64,000 bases of DNA from Pterobdella sp. o SKG-2022 (lineage: Eukaryota; Annelida; Clitellata; Hirudinida; Piscicolidae): contig OZ038322.1 of the NCBI GenBank assembly GCA_964035795.1, positions 6,004,925 through 6,068,924 on the forward strand, given 5' to 3'. Shown in pieces: positions 1-14,200 of this stretch. Under the pieces are notes generated by a model. That model worked only from the letters and a program-made list of their open reading frames with translations. It was not told the DNA's origin and did not search any database. The translations under genes were made by a program, and so were the position numbers. Position 1 is the first letter of the stretch. Each line of letters begins with the position of its first letter.

Positions 1-3000
1 GCTAAGCTGGAAAGTTTAGCTAGTTCCATAGACTACCAAAACACACCTGCTAAATGGGAATTGAGATTATATTCTAGAGAACCCATTCTTCCCACACAAC
101 AGGTAGATTTTATCGTGGTGATGTTTGGAAGATTTGTTAGCTGTTTCAAATTCCATTTCAAGTTTCGAACTTTTGAATTAAAGGTTCGGAAGGTTTTGTA
201 CACATATGTGGCGACGATGGTCGATGAGTTAGAGTTGTATGATAGAGATTACGTCATCGTTGATGGCTCAGAGGTGGAGAGTGGAGGTGATGGGTGGGTG
301 GAGGGTAGATCGTGGATGACAGGTTGTTCTGGAGTCTTCCCTTTGGCCTATTCAGAGAGGTGTGCTGAAACTGAAACCTGGACCCTGCATCGGTACGCTT
401 ACTCTTTCTTTTACATAAAAATAATTAATATCCAATGTATTTTTCATGAATTATTTATTTCTTTTTTACTTCCCCACACAGAAGTATTCCCGTAGTGAAC
501 ACAGACTTGCAGATCGACAATGAGCAGACTGGTCCATCACAGTGGAGTACTGACCAGGTGTGTCAGCAAGTGTTATTATCATATAACTCACATAAACACA
601 AGTTTTATAAATCGAATGAAAACATATTGGTTTAATATTCTCTGTAAATCTAAAAGCAATATGATAAAATTAAACACACTAGTTCACAAATTTTTTTAAG
701 CAAAATAATATTTTCAAGTAAAGCTTTGTATCTTAATAAAATTTATTATTATTCTTAAATATTCTCATATATCACTAGTTCAAAAGTTTATTAATGCACG
801 AAGCTTTTGGATTTAGTATGAAATCATCATTGACCTGATTCAACAATAAGTCGAAAAACTTAGTGCATTGATAAGCTTGTGAGCTATCACTTAAATTATT
901 CTTTTATTTAAAACGAAGGTTTTTCTAAACATTTCAGTTTCATCATCAAGCTGAAATTTTTTAAGGTTATAATTTGACTGTTGTACTGAGGTGGGGAAAC
1001 TCAATGAATCGCACACCACAGAATAACGCCACTCCTTCAACTTCAAACACGCCTGAGTATTTGGACACCAAATGCACACCACTTCTGTCCACCCATCTCG
1101 AATCCATTTTCGAGTCCACAGAGACTCACGACAAAAACAAAGGTAATTATATAGCGTTTTTTTTTTTGGTTTTTTTTCACCGTTTTCTAGTTTCCTTTTA
1201 ATGGGGTGAAACTTGAAAGCACACTGGGAACAGGTACTAATTGTTGGCCCAACGCAAAATCGAATTCGGTAATTTAAATAATTAGTCAAACTACACTAGC
1301 TGAGCTATACTGACCACTTTTATATCGTAATATAAAACACTAAGGGTTTGAAAGTTTATTGAAATACGAAGCTATCCCATTTTCAAAAAATTATCATCAG
1401 GTTTTGAAACATTGTACTTTAATAAACTTTCCAACTTTTGTGTTTTAATTAACTACATTTTTCATAGACTTCAATCATTTTGAACCAAAGTTTTTAACGT
1501 TTTTTTTGCAGCTTCAGAAGCGACAGAGGAGGCATCGGAGGAAAGCAAGGATGATTGTTATGGTCCTCTGCCTGATGTCGCCACCACACACACCTCATTC
1601 CCTCCCATCAACTACTCCGGTATGATTAATCACCTAATGACTGCTTATTGTATTTTATATATTTACTTCTTTAAAAATACTGATACAATTGTATGAGAAA
1701 CAAACATGTTTTCCAGTGTTTCTCATACAATTACATCATAAAGGAAATCACTTGATAATGTAGCTTTTCTTACGAAATTTTTTTACTTAATAAAATTTCT
1801 CGTGAAAAACTTAATTTATTTTTTGGTAAATACTTCGTGTTTGTTTCGATTACTTTTTTATGTAATTTTCATATAGATCTTTCTATTTATGTAGTTTCCA
1901 TGTAGATTTTTGCATAGAATTGAACACCGAATGGCAGGGAGGCACGAAGGTGGGTGTGTGGGCAGAGTTTCCAGGCAACTGCTTGTGGTCAGACACGGAG
2001 AAAGAGTAGATTTCACTTTCGGCAAACAGTGGATTGATTGCTGTTTTAATAATAAAGGTGTGATGATTCTTTTTGCAAAATCATCTTTTTCCATTACAGT
2101 AATTTGAATTTTTTCCTAGTGATTGTAAAATCGATATTATGATTTAGTTTTCAACTGCATCTGATGATGATCTGATTATTTAATAATATACTTTTTTTAT
2201 TTATAAAGGAGAATATATAAGGTATGATCTGAACATGCCTCACTCCTTGCCAAAGAGAAAGGGCTCTCCACTCACCTTCGAAAACGATTCACCACTAACC
2301 ACTCAGGGACATTTCCAGGCCAGACTCTTAGGTGGGTTTTGAATAAGTAATCATCAAACACTCTGCTTTAAACGGCACTTTTCAAACTGCAAGGCGAGGC
2401 AATGTTGGAGAAGGGTATAGAGATCACTCACATATATTCCTCGCCCTCCCTCCGTTGCGTTGAAACTGCAAATAGTATTTTGAAAGGTGAGATTCATTAA
2501 ATAAATCTTTCTATTTTATTGATACCTTCATGAAATCTTCTACACAGGTATGAAACTACGCAAGAAAATCAACATTGAACCAGGTATTTTCAGTTTGAAC
2601 TATATTATTTTTGGAAATTTAAATTACTTCGGTTTTTCAAAAATTTTATATAAATTTCAAAGCTTGTTATTAGCCCAGTTTACAATATCAACTAGTGATG
2701 CTTACCAAAAGCTTAAGAACTCTGTAAAGTTCAAGTTTTATTTATAAAACTGATATAGACTCTACTTAACGAAAAAATTAGACAAGATTAATTTGTATAA
2801 AAAATAAAAGATGATTTTCTGTTGATATCCAAAATATAAATAGATACCAAGATTTTAAATCTGGTTTTATTCCCACTATACTGATAGTGGCCAGATTTAC
2901 TCTATTAACAAAACATTTAATGCAATTTCATTTGCATTTTTATTTATTCCTACTCATCCTTTTTTTACTTAATTGATATAAAATTGTAAGTACTAATATT

Positions 3001-4158
3001 TTTATTTTAAATGTCACATTATCCTTTACACAACGAACACAGGGTTATTTGAGTGGTTGTCATGGTTTCATGAAAACATTCCTTCTTTCATGACCACTCA
3101 AGAACTCATCGATGCAGGATTCCCCGTCAACCAATCCTACAGGGCCGTGTGGCCCATCTGCAAGTACAACACTGCAGAGAGCATTGAAGACTTCTACGAC
3201 AGGTCTGTATCTATTTTATATAGTTGTGTTTTTTCTCACTTTCTATTATACAGTATCAACGTTTTACAGTCAGAATCTATTTCTTTTCTAAACGGCCACT
3301 GACTTTTTTTTCATGACCTTATTTAATTAAACAAAAATTGTTTTTGAATACAAAGCTTATCACACTGAACCGTCAGATCGTTCTTGGTGGTCAAAGAGAT
3401 CTTACGGCACCACGAGGATGGGGGAGGCTCATTGTTGTTGGTCTCCCATGGAATCAACCTTGACACGTGCACAAGGAGGTTCGTAGCATGTGATTATTAG
3501 GTCATGTGTGATAGTTGCAACGAATCAAATGGCAGGTTAGTAGGTCAATCTAGTCGATCCTTGCATGCCTTCCACGAGACTCTACACAAGATACCATACT
3601 GCGCTATGGCGGCTGCTCAAGTAAGAGATTGTGTTTGGTGTTGTATGTTATATTAGGGCCTGTTACACTCACTGGCGCATAGGGCAGCAACAAAGAGTGT
3701 CCACTCATTCTTGATTTCAGCCAGCTTGGTGATGGTGCCCCAAGTGTGCATCATTTTCTCAAGCTCTGCTCGTGTTGTATGGGACATTTTTTATGCATTC
3801 TGATCCTTCATCAGGAGGCCACTGTTGTGAGAGACACATGGTATTTGATCGAACCACCCATTTTACCTTTTGCACACACCAGTAATGCCAGGTCATCCCA
3901 GTTTTTAATTGTTTTCTTAATGATTTTATTTTGATTTTTTCATCAATTTATGAGTAAATCATCTTGTTATCTTTTTCATAATTTCATAAATTATCTTTAT
4001 CCAAACCTCTAAATGTCATATTTCATTTTTTTTCCGGTTTTCGACATTTTCTCATATTGAATTGTAATGGTTATGCACATAAATTCGTTTAACCTATTCA
4101 ACATCAATTCTTCTGCAGATACAACTGGACTTTGTTAACACAACCAAATCATGCATGA
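1..4158 (+). CDS. UBASH3: UBASH3 (TULA/STS) family SH3 and histidine-phosphatase protein, 5' partial
   Basis: Spliced model: 1..102, 184..392, 482..557, 1022..1142, 1512..1619, 1938..2057, 2209..2331, 2394..2486, 2548..2583, 3043..3202, 3377..3478, 3536..3620, 3815..3891, 4119..4158 (484 codons including TGA, open at the 5' end). All junctions are GT-AG and phases agree. Order: end of the 2H-phosphoesterase-like region ([18 protein letters not shown]), SH3 domain ([23 protein letters not shown]), low-complexity linker, then the PGAM-like phosphatase. Catalytic residues expected for the family are present: RHGER near residue 224, SPSLRC, the EPGLFEW glutamate and the second histidine in LLLVSHG. 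The C-terminus YNWTLL matches the family FNWRETL end. Vertebrate homologues bind ubiquitin and dampen tyrosine-kinase signalling; the N-terminal UBA domain would lie before the window. The join between exons 3, 4 and 5 in the linker is least certain because it is poorly conserved. Confidence 0.93.
1338..1442. repeat. Foldback repeat in UBASH3 intron 4
   Basis: Imperfect inverted repeat: the arm at about 1348-1367 (TTGAAAGTTTATTGAAATAC) pairs with 1414-1434 (GTACTTTAATAAACTTTCC plus AA). The loop carries TTATCATCAG and the left arm is followed by CGAAGCT. The same AAGCTTCGT-like arm and TTATCAA/TCATCA-like loop recur in other introns, so it probably belongs to a dispersed hairpin family. Confidence 0.55.
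1683..1735. repeat. Short hairpin in UBASH3 intron 5
   Basis: Arms AATTGTATGAGAAACA and TGTTTCTCATACAATT are perfect reverse complements around a loop of about 15 bases. No coding or splice role is visible. It may be a small MITE remnant or a chance-evolved cruciform. Confidence 0.5.
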
Positions 4159-5201
4159 TATTTTACACATTGACTAATTTTATATATTTTGTTTTAATTG
4201 TTAAATTTATTAATTTTCAAAATCATAGTACACAGATACTAAAATATATATTTTAATTTGTTACACATTGTCTATCAATACAAACTATATCATAATTCAT
4301 CCCACATTGATTTTACTCAAATTTTCATTAATATATTCACGATGTGACTACGCTTTTAAGTGTTTGTGAAATTTCATTAACAAATTTTATTTATTTATTA
4401 CCATGAACCTCTATTTTTAAAAATTATTTTTATAACTTCACAAAATATACAAACGTGCTTATATATTGCGACGCGATTTTGAACACTGTTTCGTCGATGT
4501 AAATGGTTTTATGGATATATTTTACAGCCCAAAAATATTTGCTAATAAATCTAATGAGGCAGACTTGACTTGTTTTTTTGGTGGTTATCTATATTTTTCT
4601 GCGTTTCTTGGTAAATGCGTTTCAGATACATAATACTACTTAAACCAGTTTTATTTACTAAATCAACAACCTTTGCCAAAGTACAGTTCTAATGATTTTA
4701 GGTATAAAAATATTATTTTAAAAATGATAAACGAAGATGATGAATGGAATGCAAAAATTGCAGTTTCCTAATATTTATTTATAGTTAATCAATAATTAAT
4801 ATGCAGTTTTTAAAAATAGCCACAGAAAGTGAAAATAATAAAAGGATTTTAAAGTATTATTAAAAAAATTTATCAGAATTGAATTAATTTAATTATTTTT
4901 ACTATTCAAAAACGAAATTAAAACAAAAAATATTAATCTTCAGTTTTTAGTTTTCTTCATATATGTATTTACTAATCTTATAGCCAGCCTTTTAATTGTG
5001 TTTTACGTTAGTTTTCAGTGAAAGAAAAAAGATATTTAATTAAATGAAAACTAAAAATGGTGCAAATAATAAATAAAATTGATAAAGTAACTCATTAACT
5101 TTCTTGATCGCCTCTAATATGATGTTTTTATGTCTTTTGTTATATTCGAATAAAAGAACAAAGATAGCTTTAAGAAATTGTGTTTCAAAATTCTAAATGA
5201 A
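4159..5201. other. Intergenic spacer between UBASH3 and FBXL genes
   Basis: Very AT-rich and without a supportable exon. It must hold the UBASH3 3' UTR and the FBXL promoter. One AATAAA (4544-4549) is a possible UBASH3 polyadenylation signal. No CpG-rich or obvious TATA-plus-initiator promoter was seen. Confidence 0.5.
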
Positions 5202-8200
5202 ATGATAGAATCAAAAAAGCAATATAGTAATGGTTATTATAAACGTTCAAAAGCTAAAAAAGAGGTTTGTTAATTTTTTTTGTCTCAGCTGATCCATTGT
5301 CTCAAGGATTGACGTAAAATCTATCGCTTTCATTCTGTGTTTTCAACTATTTCAGAACACCAATTGCATAAATGTCTTCACTGAGCCTTGTTATATTCAT
5401 AAAATTTTACCAAAAGAACTTCTGTTGAGGTTGGCCATCTTTTTTTTTGTTTTATGACTCATACAGAGTTTGAATAAATTCTTTATTGAACTATAATACA
5501 CTTCATTTAAAATTAGGTTTGGGATTTCTCTATTAATTTAAAGTTGTTATTAAACACTTAATCTTTTCTGATGGCTGGTTATAACTTCTATAGGGTCTTT
5601 TCCTACCTGGATGTTGTCAGTTTGTGTCGATGTGCTTGTGTGTGTAGAGACTGGAGTCAAACAGCCCTTGATGGCAGCAATTGGCAACATGTTGATCTTT
5701 TCCTTTTCCAAACTGGAGTTGAGGTTCAACATTACATAATATCATTTGAAGGTAGAAGATCACTAAATTTTCAAACTAATTTATATTGTTTGTGTAAGTT
5801 GTAAAAGCAATTGAAGTACAAACTAAGAAACTTGATTAGAGAATAATGAGAATAACTTATAGTTATTAAAATTTCAGTCAAATAATTGTTTTTTTAAAAA
5901 TATCATATTCATCAATAAACTCCAGTTTTTTATTTCCTATTAGAATTTGAGTAAAACAAAGTTTTTAAATACCTTATAACATGAACATCAAATCATTTAT
6001 CAAACAACGCTAACAAAGTGTTTTATTTATTGAAAATAACAAATTCTTGTACATCACCATTATTTCAAATTATTGTTGACACAAAGGGTGTGGTGGTAGA
6101 GAACTTATCAAGGAGGTGTGGGGGTTTCCTGAAGAAGCTCAGTTTGAGGGGGTGTCACTGTGTCACTGATGCTGCTCTCAGGTGTTTTGATGTTTATCAT
6201 TGTTGAATTATCGTATAATAATTGTAAAGATTTTGAAATTGATTTATCCATTATACAGTCTATTTGCTCAGAATTGCAGAAACATCAGCTACTTAAACTT
6301 GAATGACTGCAACCAAATTACTGATGAGTTAGTACTTTCCGTTCAATAAACTAATCAACACTTGCATCATGTACATACTGCTCAAACAGGGCTTGTGAGA
6401 GCTTGGGCAAACACTGCAGCAGACTAAAGCATCTTGTGTTGGACTCGTGTCTCAACCTGACTGATCAAGCTCTCCTCTATATCAGGTCATACATGTTTGA
6501 GTTCACTTATATAGTTACAACGTATATAGATAAAAGACAGGCAACGATATTCAAGTCTAAATTCGAGTTTTCATTCAAGTTATTTTTAAGAAATTTTTTT
6601 CAAAATAAAAATTTAAAAATTATTTCACCGCATAAAAATTACTGCTTATAAGCAATAAGAAATTAAATATATTTCTAATGTTTGATGTGGAGAGGTATTT
6701 TTCATTGAAGGTTTTATTGAATTTCACAGTTAAATATTTCTATATCAAAACTAGTATGTTTTATTAGTTTCCATAATATATATGTTTTGTTTGAAAGAGA
6801 TTTAGACATATATTCAAATGAAAACACTTTTAGGAGTTTATTTTATTCCACGAAGCTTTTTGTACAAATATAATCTATTTGTACCTCTACTTGATAATGT
6901 GAGTTCATCTTACAAAAAGCTTCGTGAAATAAAATAAACTCCTAAAAATGTTTTCATTTGAATAATTACGTTTGGCTCGAAGCATTAAAATATTTAGACA
7001 TGGAAGGAAATTTCTATCTTCCCAAAGACCATCCCCTTCAACAAGTTTATTAAAGTTCATTCTAATTTTGTGAGAATTATTTCAAACTTATTCTATGGTT
7101 CAGATCTATGGTTATTTTAAAAGTTCTTTCAAAAACTATTTTGGGCCACTGATGGTTCACTTAAAATCTGCATACTGTATAATGTCGTATACAGCGCATC
7201 GCTTATTTATTTTTAGTGTGATTATATTCGTTTCAGGTTCTATTAAGATTTCAACATGATAATTTGGCCAATTTTTATTGTACGTTATGCTGGTTGTATT
7301 TTATCACTCATAAATCAATTGCTTTGTGAATTTTTTTGCGTTACTAGTTTATGTTTCATAAGCGCTCTCCTAATATTTAATTTATTTAACACGCTGCTTT
7401 TGGTTATAGCTTTATAGGAAAAATCATTTAAATTAACCAATCAAATAAGCTTTATCGCTCGTTTGTTCTCTACCAAGGCTGAGGCATTTTCTATAAGGGG
7501 TTTTACCAAAATCGGGTTTTTTCCTTAGAGCAATAAAAAAGATCTGCACAACAACGCTTTCTTTTTTCGTTCAACACGACTTTTTCAATAAATTTTCGAT
7601 AGCGTGACCTACCTATAAACCGTAAGCTTCTGATTTTAAAACATCAAATAACATGATCTTATATATAAAGTAGGAAAGCATGTATTAAAAAAAGATTCCT
7701 TATGTTGATAATTTTGCAACTTGAACACGTGGTTCTTGTGTGTGGTGTCGATAATCCGCCCACGTCGCCTGTGTTTGCATTTAGAGATTGAAATTAAGCT
7801 GTGGAGTTGTTTGAAAGGGTAGAAGATAATTTAATTCATTGCTTACGCACAAAATTCCAATGTTTTGACTTTTGATAAAAATGATTATTGACTATTTGAT
7901 AAACGAAAATTGATTATTTTGTCAAAAAGGTTCGAATATAGATTTTAAAAATACATTATTAATTAATTGAATTTTTTATTTTTTTGGTGAAAATTATGTT
8001 TAAATTTTTGATTTTATGTAAAAGTGGAGTTTTGAAATAAAACAGTTCTTTTTGAATCCTCACGATTGAAAGCATTGAATCAGCTATATAATATTATTTA
8101 TATATAATATAATGTATTTTATTATTTATATTATAATTATATCTTATATCTATTATTATATTTAATTTATTTATTATATAATATAATATAGTGATACATT

Positions 8201-11200
8201 ATAATTATACATTATATATTGACTAAAATTTATTGTTGTCAGGTTAAGTTTTCCAAATAATACTGGAACTTTCCTGTTATCACCGACTTCATCATTTCTG
8301 TTATAAGTATGACTACGGCTCTCAAACCTGTTTTTTGGACTACATGTTCCTTTTATGATTCTATTCAGCTCACTATTATAATTAGCAAAATTCTAATCAA
8401 AAACTTAGTAGTTGAACAACGTGAAGCTTTTTGTAAGCCAAACCAACATTATCAAGTGAAGTATAAAAATCCCAGTTTCAGTTTTTTATACCCTAAATTG
8501 ATTTTAAATTACAAGAAGCTTCATGTTGTTCAGTTACTGTGGCCATTTGATTTGTTTTCGTATTAGTTTTATTTATTTATAGAAAGATTTATTCCAGAGG
8601 CGTTTATGGAGATGTATTTTTTAGAAGGTTTGATGAAGTTGTGAGGGGAAGTGCGCGTTTTCTTTTTTAAGTGAGATTCAATATAGGAATACAATGGGGC
8701 GTGGAGGGTTTCTACAAACTGCTTTGAAAATGCACGGTAGATCGGCCCATATCTTATTCAATAATGAGTCTTTCACGTTTCGCTATCGATTTTTCACTTA
8801 AAAAACTGAAAAATTGTTTTAAAAAATTTTTTAATTTTTTTGTTGAGTTTTTCGACTTTCAAATCAAATTTCAAAGATTTTGATTGTTGACTTCAGAATC
8901 GAATTGAATTTTAATTTCAAACGTGGAATGTTTTAGAAAGGTAGACATTTTATTTTGCAATTATAAGCGGCGTGAGTCTAATTTTTTTAATTTCTTCTAG
9001 ACTTTTGGTACTAATGAAATATATTTTTTGATACGTCGCATATTTTTTGTATTTAAACTCGAACACATACAGCTTAATTAACATCCACTTTCAATTTACA
9101 TTTAACCCACCCAGCTAGCTTACAAACCTTCAAAACCACCATCACAAATCTCTTCAACACAACAGTGAGGGCTGCACAGACCTTGAAGGACTGAGTATTT
9201 CATGGTGTGGGGGCATGAGTGACCAGGGAATCACCACACTTGCCTTTCACTGCCCCAACCTCGTCTCATTCGCATCCAGTGGGTGCTTTCAGGTTGGTGT
9301 TTTCGTAGTAGTAGAAGTAGAAGTTTGATTTAGTTCTGAACCTTTTCGACACTTTTGTTATAATGCACATCGGGCACCACGAGAAGGTGCCATTTATCGC
9401 TTGGTTGCTGCTGTTGTCACTCTAGGAGGCTCCGTTTGTTTTTTAGTAACGTCAGTTGACTGTGTTGTTTATAGTTGTTTTTGTTGGTAGTTTCCCCACC
9501 ATTAAATGAAGCGTTGCTACCTGCTTGAAACCGTATGAATGTGACAATTTGAGGGTTTGAAGTTTGAATATTAGAATTCTTTGATAGAAATATTCTAATT
9601 TATAAATAGAAATGAATGAAAAAAGTTAATTTTGGTCTAAGTAAAATTTTTGAAAAAGATTGAATTACGCCTTTTTTCATAATACTTTTTCATGATAAAG
9701 TTGAATTTATGTAAAATTTTAGATTTTTTTTCGAAAATAAATTCATTGGAAAAACAGTCTTATTTTGAATTATATAACTAGAAGAAATAAAAAATCCAAA
9801 AAGTGTTGCTTAAGTAGAAATATATTATACTTTATTGAAATTATGGTGAGAGCAATATGCAAATTTTGGAATCATCATTACTGCAACAAGTTGAAACGAT
9901 CCTTCAATGCTAATGACATAACATCCTTCAACGGTCCAATCTGTAATAACAGTCCACGACAAAATCAGAGTTTAAAAGTGGGATGAAAATAGTGGACACG
10001 TCCAAATACCTAAGTGATGTGCAAGATTCAAAATGATCAACAGACGCGGCTGTTGGATTCCAAATCAAGCAAACCTGAAATAGTTTTAATGCATGCAGAA
10101 ACATATTATCATGTAAATTTCTATTTACAATTCTGCATGGATGAATTTTCAATACATGAGTCAAAAGCACGTTTCTTTATACTACAGAAACTTTCGGTCT
10201 TTTTCGGTCTTCTTATTCTTCGTTTTTATTTCGACCGTATTAGCAATATTAATATTGAATATAATTTCAGAACACTAGTTGGTTTATTAAGGTTCTAGTG
10301 TTCTTAAATTATATTCATTTTATTGTGGCTTTTGGAAAAAAGCAATATTAATATTCTTTTTAAATTTTCTGTTAAGAAATTACTACACCATTCCAGCAAA
10401 AAAAGAGTTTGTTTATCTTATTTTCGACGGAACCGGAAGAAGAGTTCATCGGCCCCACGCACTCGGCGTTCAAAAAAGACACAGAAGACTCACTTTACTA
10501 TGACACATATTGAGACTGAGTCCAGACTCGCCTGCGCAAACATCAATGAAATGCGTACTTCCACGCTCCAACCATACCAAACCCTCAACATCAATTTAAA
10601 TAACTTGGAAGATTTACATAAAATAATGAAAACTGCCACTTACTAAGCAATGGAAAAAACTTTTTAGCACTTGACAATGTTCTCAACTATTTTTTTTTTA
10701 AAAAAAAAAGTTTGAATGAAAAAAAAAAACAGAAACTTGGCAAATGACAAGATACTACTTTTAACGAAACAAAAGTGTATTTGCTACTCGCCAAAACTGT
10801 CTAGTCAAGAGAGGACACTTCAAAAACTGCTTATTGAACCTTTACCTTTAAGAATAAGAAAGATGAGGCTTGGAGGTTTTGTTCACCTGGAAAGAATGAA
10901 GTCGACCGATTGGCTAAATACGGTTTTTAACACTTTTGTTCCAGAGAAAAAAACTTGGACCCAACAAATTGACCGACTTGAAAGCTGAGATAAAAGAACA
11001 GCTCCGATACTAAGAGTTGAAAAATGGAAATGGCTAAAGTCTAACCTTATAAAGATGGGACTATAGAAACAATAAACGATGACGATGATGATGCAAGTTA
11101 TAAGATAGGTTAAAAGTAAATATTTATTTGGTAGCTTAGATTTAGGATAAAGGTTAGAGACATTGACTAAAGCTAGCATTCAATGATGCTTTGGTCATAT

Positions 11201-14200
11201 AATGAGGAGGGATTGAAAGAATGTTTTGAATGAAGCATTCACTTTTGAAATGGATGGATTTAAAACAAAAAGTAGACTGGAGGTTAAGTGGAAGAGTAAA
11301 ATATCATAAAAGCTATTTAAAGTTTGCCAGCGTGCCGCAACATTTAAATGTTCAAAAGTGTGAAGAGTTGTGGCGTTGATCAGTGTTGAAATTTATATAA
11401 ACTTCAAATATATAAATTCTGCTCGACTTACTAGTTTTCCCAACTGAAATTTTTTAATACATCTGTTACATTGAAAGCTTTTTTGTCAAATGTGATTCCA
11501 AATTCGGTTTAATCGACTTAATTAAGTTGAGTGTTTCAATATAAAAATCACTTCGATTAAAATTCGAATCCTCAACATGTAAAATATTGTTTGTTTGGTA
11601 TGATTGAAGCCTTATTTCGTGTTGATTGAAGTTTCTGCTGCAAATATAATTTTTAAAAAACACACTGAAACGGTCTGTCAAGCCGACAAGAGATTGAAAC
11701 TAGTATCAGAGATACTCTGTATAACACTGGGCTACTTGGGCAGACAGTTATAAAAGATTTTCACTTCCTCTCACCATCTCTAAACAGTTTTTTTTATCTT
11801 CTAACAACCTCCGCGCTGCATATTTTATTCTTTAAATTTTTCAAAACTACCGCATCTCAACAAATAACCATTGTAGATCTCAGTTTGTTATTATGTTACT
11901 GTGTTATCCAAACGAATAGAATCAATAATGACAATATCTTTAAGTAGGTCTGGAAAACTATGAAAATGGTAACAGCTTGATTAAATATCAAATCTGTCTG
12001 GCATTGAGGTACAAAGATTAAATGTGATGTATTAATTAGTAAACAATTTTTTGGAGTCTTGCGAATACAAGCCGTCATGCCTTAATAATGAAATTCCATT
12101 GACAAGAACATAACACCACAACCCACTTACTTGTGCTGTTCAAAGTGCACTCTATGTGGTGTTTTATTCCATCTTGAACAGTACCTTCCAATAAATTTTG
12201 CCTCATTGATCCAAGAGATTCTGAAAGTCTATGAGTAAACAATGTGGTCATATAAGGAATCATCTACTTGTGTGATTAGACTCACCGTTTCAAGATCGTT
12301 TTGATAGCTTGAAGTTGTTTGACTTCAAAGATGGTTTTAAATTATTTTTGATTGCTTCACAGTTGACAGACATCAGTTTCAGAAGTCTGGGCAAGAACTG
12401 TCACAAACTCAAAAACATCGACTTTTCTCGATGCTCTGTTAGTTTCCTTCAAGTTTCACAAATCTATTTAAAACCTTTTGCCATATAGATTTTGAAATCA
12501 TTATAACTCATGCAACAGAAGCTAACGGACGCTGGAGTGGCGGAGGTTAGTGCAGGATGTCTCAATCTGTGCAACGTCAATCTATCGAAATGCCATCTCA
12601 TTACCGACCACAGCCTCGTCTCACTAGGGGAACATTGTCATTACATCAAGTTGGTGCACTTTGTAATTGTGCTTGTTATCAAATGTAGATTTATTTGCAT
12701 GATGTTTTCAGGTCACTGGACGTGGCAGGGTGCACACATCTGACCGATCATGGCTTCGAGGCCTTGCTTAAGGTTTTTTGGTCTTACTAATCACACTTTA
12801 TATGCCTGTTTGAGTTTTATTCATAATTATTTCTAGTTAAATATTTTTATTGAATTTTTATACCTTAATCACTCATCCGCTCAGCTCCATATCTCAACAC
12901 TAACCACCCTCACAGCACAACAACTCTTTTGAGAGAATGGACCTCGAAGACTGTTCTTTGGTGATATTTTCAATCTCTCTTACCTATTCAATTTCATAAT
13001 TCATATAATGGTATAATGGTACTCAATCAATTTCTTTTTATAACTTATATAAAGAATATAGAGATAGTATATAGAGAATCGAAGCACTAGCAGACAAAGT
13101 ATGATATGAAATTGAAAAAAAAATTGTTTTTTGTTACAAAATAACTTCAAAAAGTGAGGCATTTTTTCATTATAACTAAAATTTTTGAGAAATTCAACTT
13201 TATCATAGTTTTAATAAGAAAAATTATCAAAAGAATTGTCTCATTATATGAAGTTGTTTGGCCCCGTATAGCTCAGTGGTAGAGCATTAGATTAATTATC
13301 TAAAATTACTGGATTCGATCCCACGTGAGCCGAAAACTAGCACTTGTTTCGCTGTGTGTTTTCGCTACATTAAATTTGTAGCAAGCGCTTTGATCTATAA
13401 GAATAAGCGCTTTACAAATACTGCATTAAATTACATTTTGGAGCAATTGTCCAAACATTGATACATGATGTCTCTGAAAGACAAGAGTATATAAGTGTTA
13501 TGAGCTTTTTCGTTTCAGTGTGATATCTTCCTCAGATTATCAAACCATGAGCTATTGTGTTTTTATATTTTAACCATACATAATGGTGATATTTAATGAG
13601 TTATAAGCATTAACGACTGTTTTTTTCTTCTCAAGATAACGGATGATACAATCAAACATCTGGCCACCAACGCCCCTAAACTCTCTGTCATTGTACGCCA
13701 TTCAAAGTTTATTCATTGTTTCAGCATTTAATCCTTGAAGCATTAAAAGAATCTTGTATAAAATACCACCTGTGTTACTTGAGATTTTTGCACTGTTTTT
13801 ACTTCAAGAGTTAATTAAATTTTCATAGATCGTTTATTAGTTTCATAAGAAATGGTATGATTGGAAGGGAATTTGATTATTTTTGCAGAGTCTTTCTCAT
13901 TGCGAGCTCATAACTGATGAAGGAATAAGACACCTCAGTTCTTCTATCTGTTCTAATGATAGTCTACAGGTTTGTGCTGGCCACACACACACATCCACAT
14001 ACAAACACACATTCTCACACACACACAAACGCATGCAGGTGATAGAGTTAGATAATTGTCCACTAGTGTCTGATTCATCCCTGGGCCATCTGACACAATG
14101 CAAGAAGCTACAACGGGTGGAGCTGATCGACTGTCAAAATATATCAAAGTTCGGCATTCAAAAACTCAAGGTTTTAGTCAGTTTAATAGTAATTTCAACA

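Noticed and set aside
3721..3814. Alternative acceptor TTGATTTCAG for the penultimate UBASH3 exon
   Set aside because: It would put extra residues between the conserved blocks and break the frame; CATCAG at 3815 gives the correct family spacing.
13259..13332. A functional tRNA-Ile(AAT) gene
   Set aside because: The acceptor stem is mispaired and a SINE body follows, so it is a tRNA-derived SINE head.
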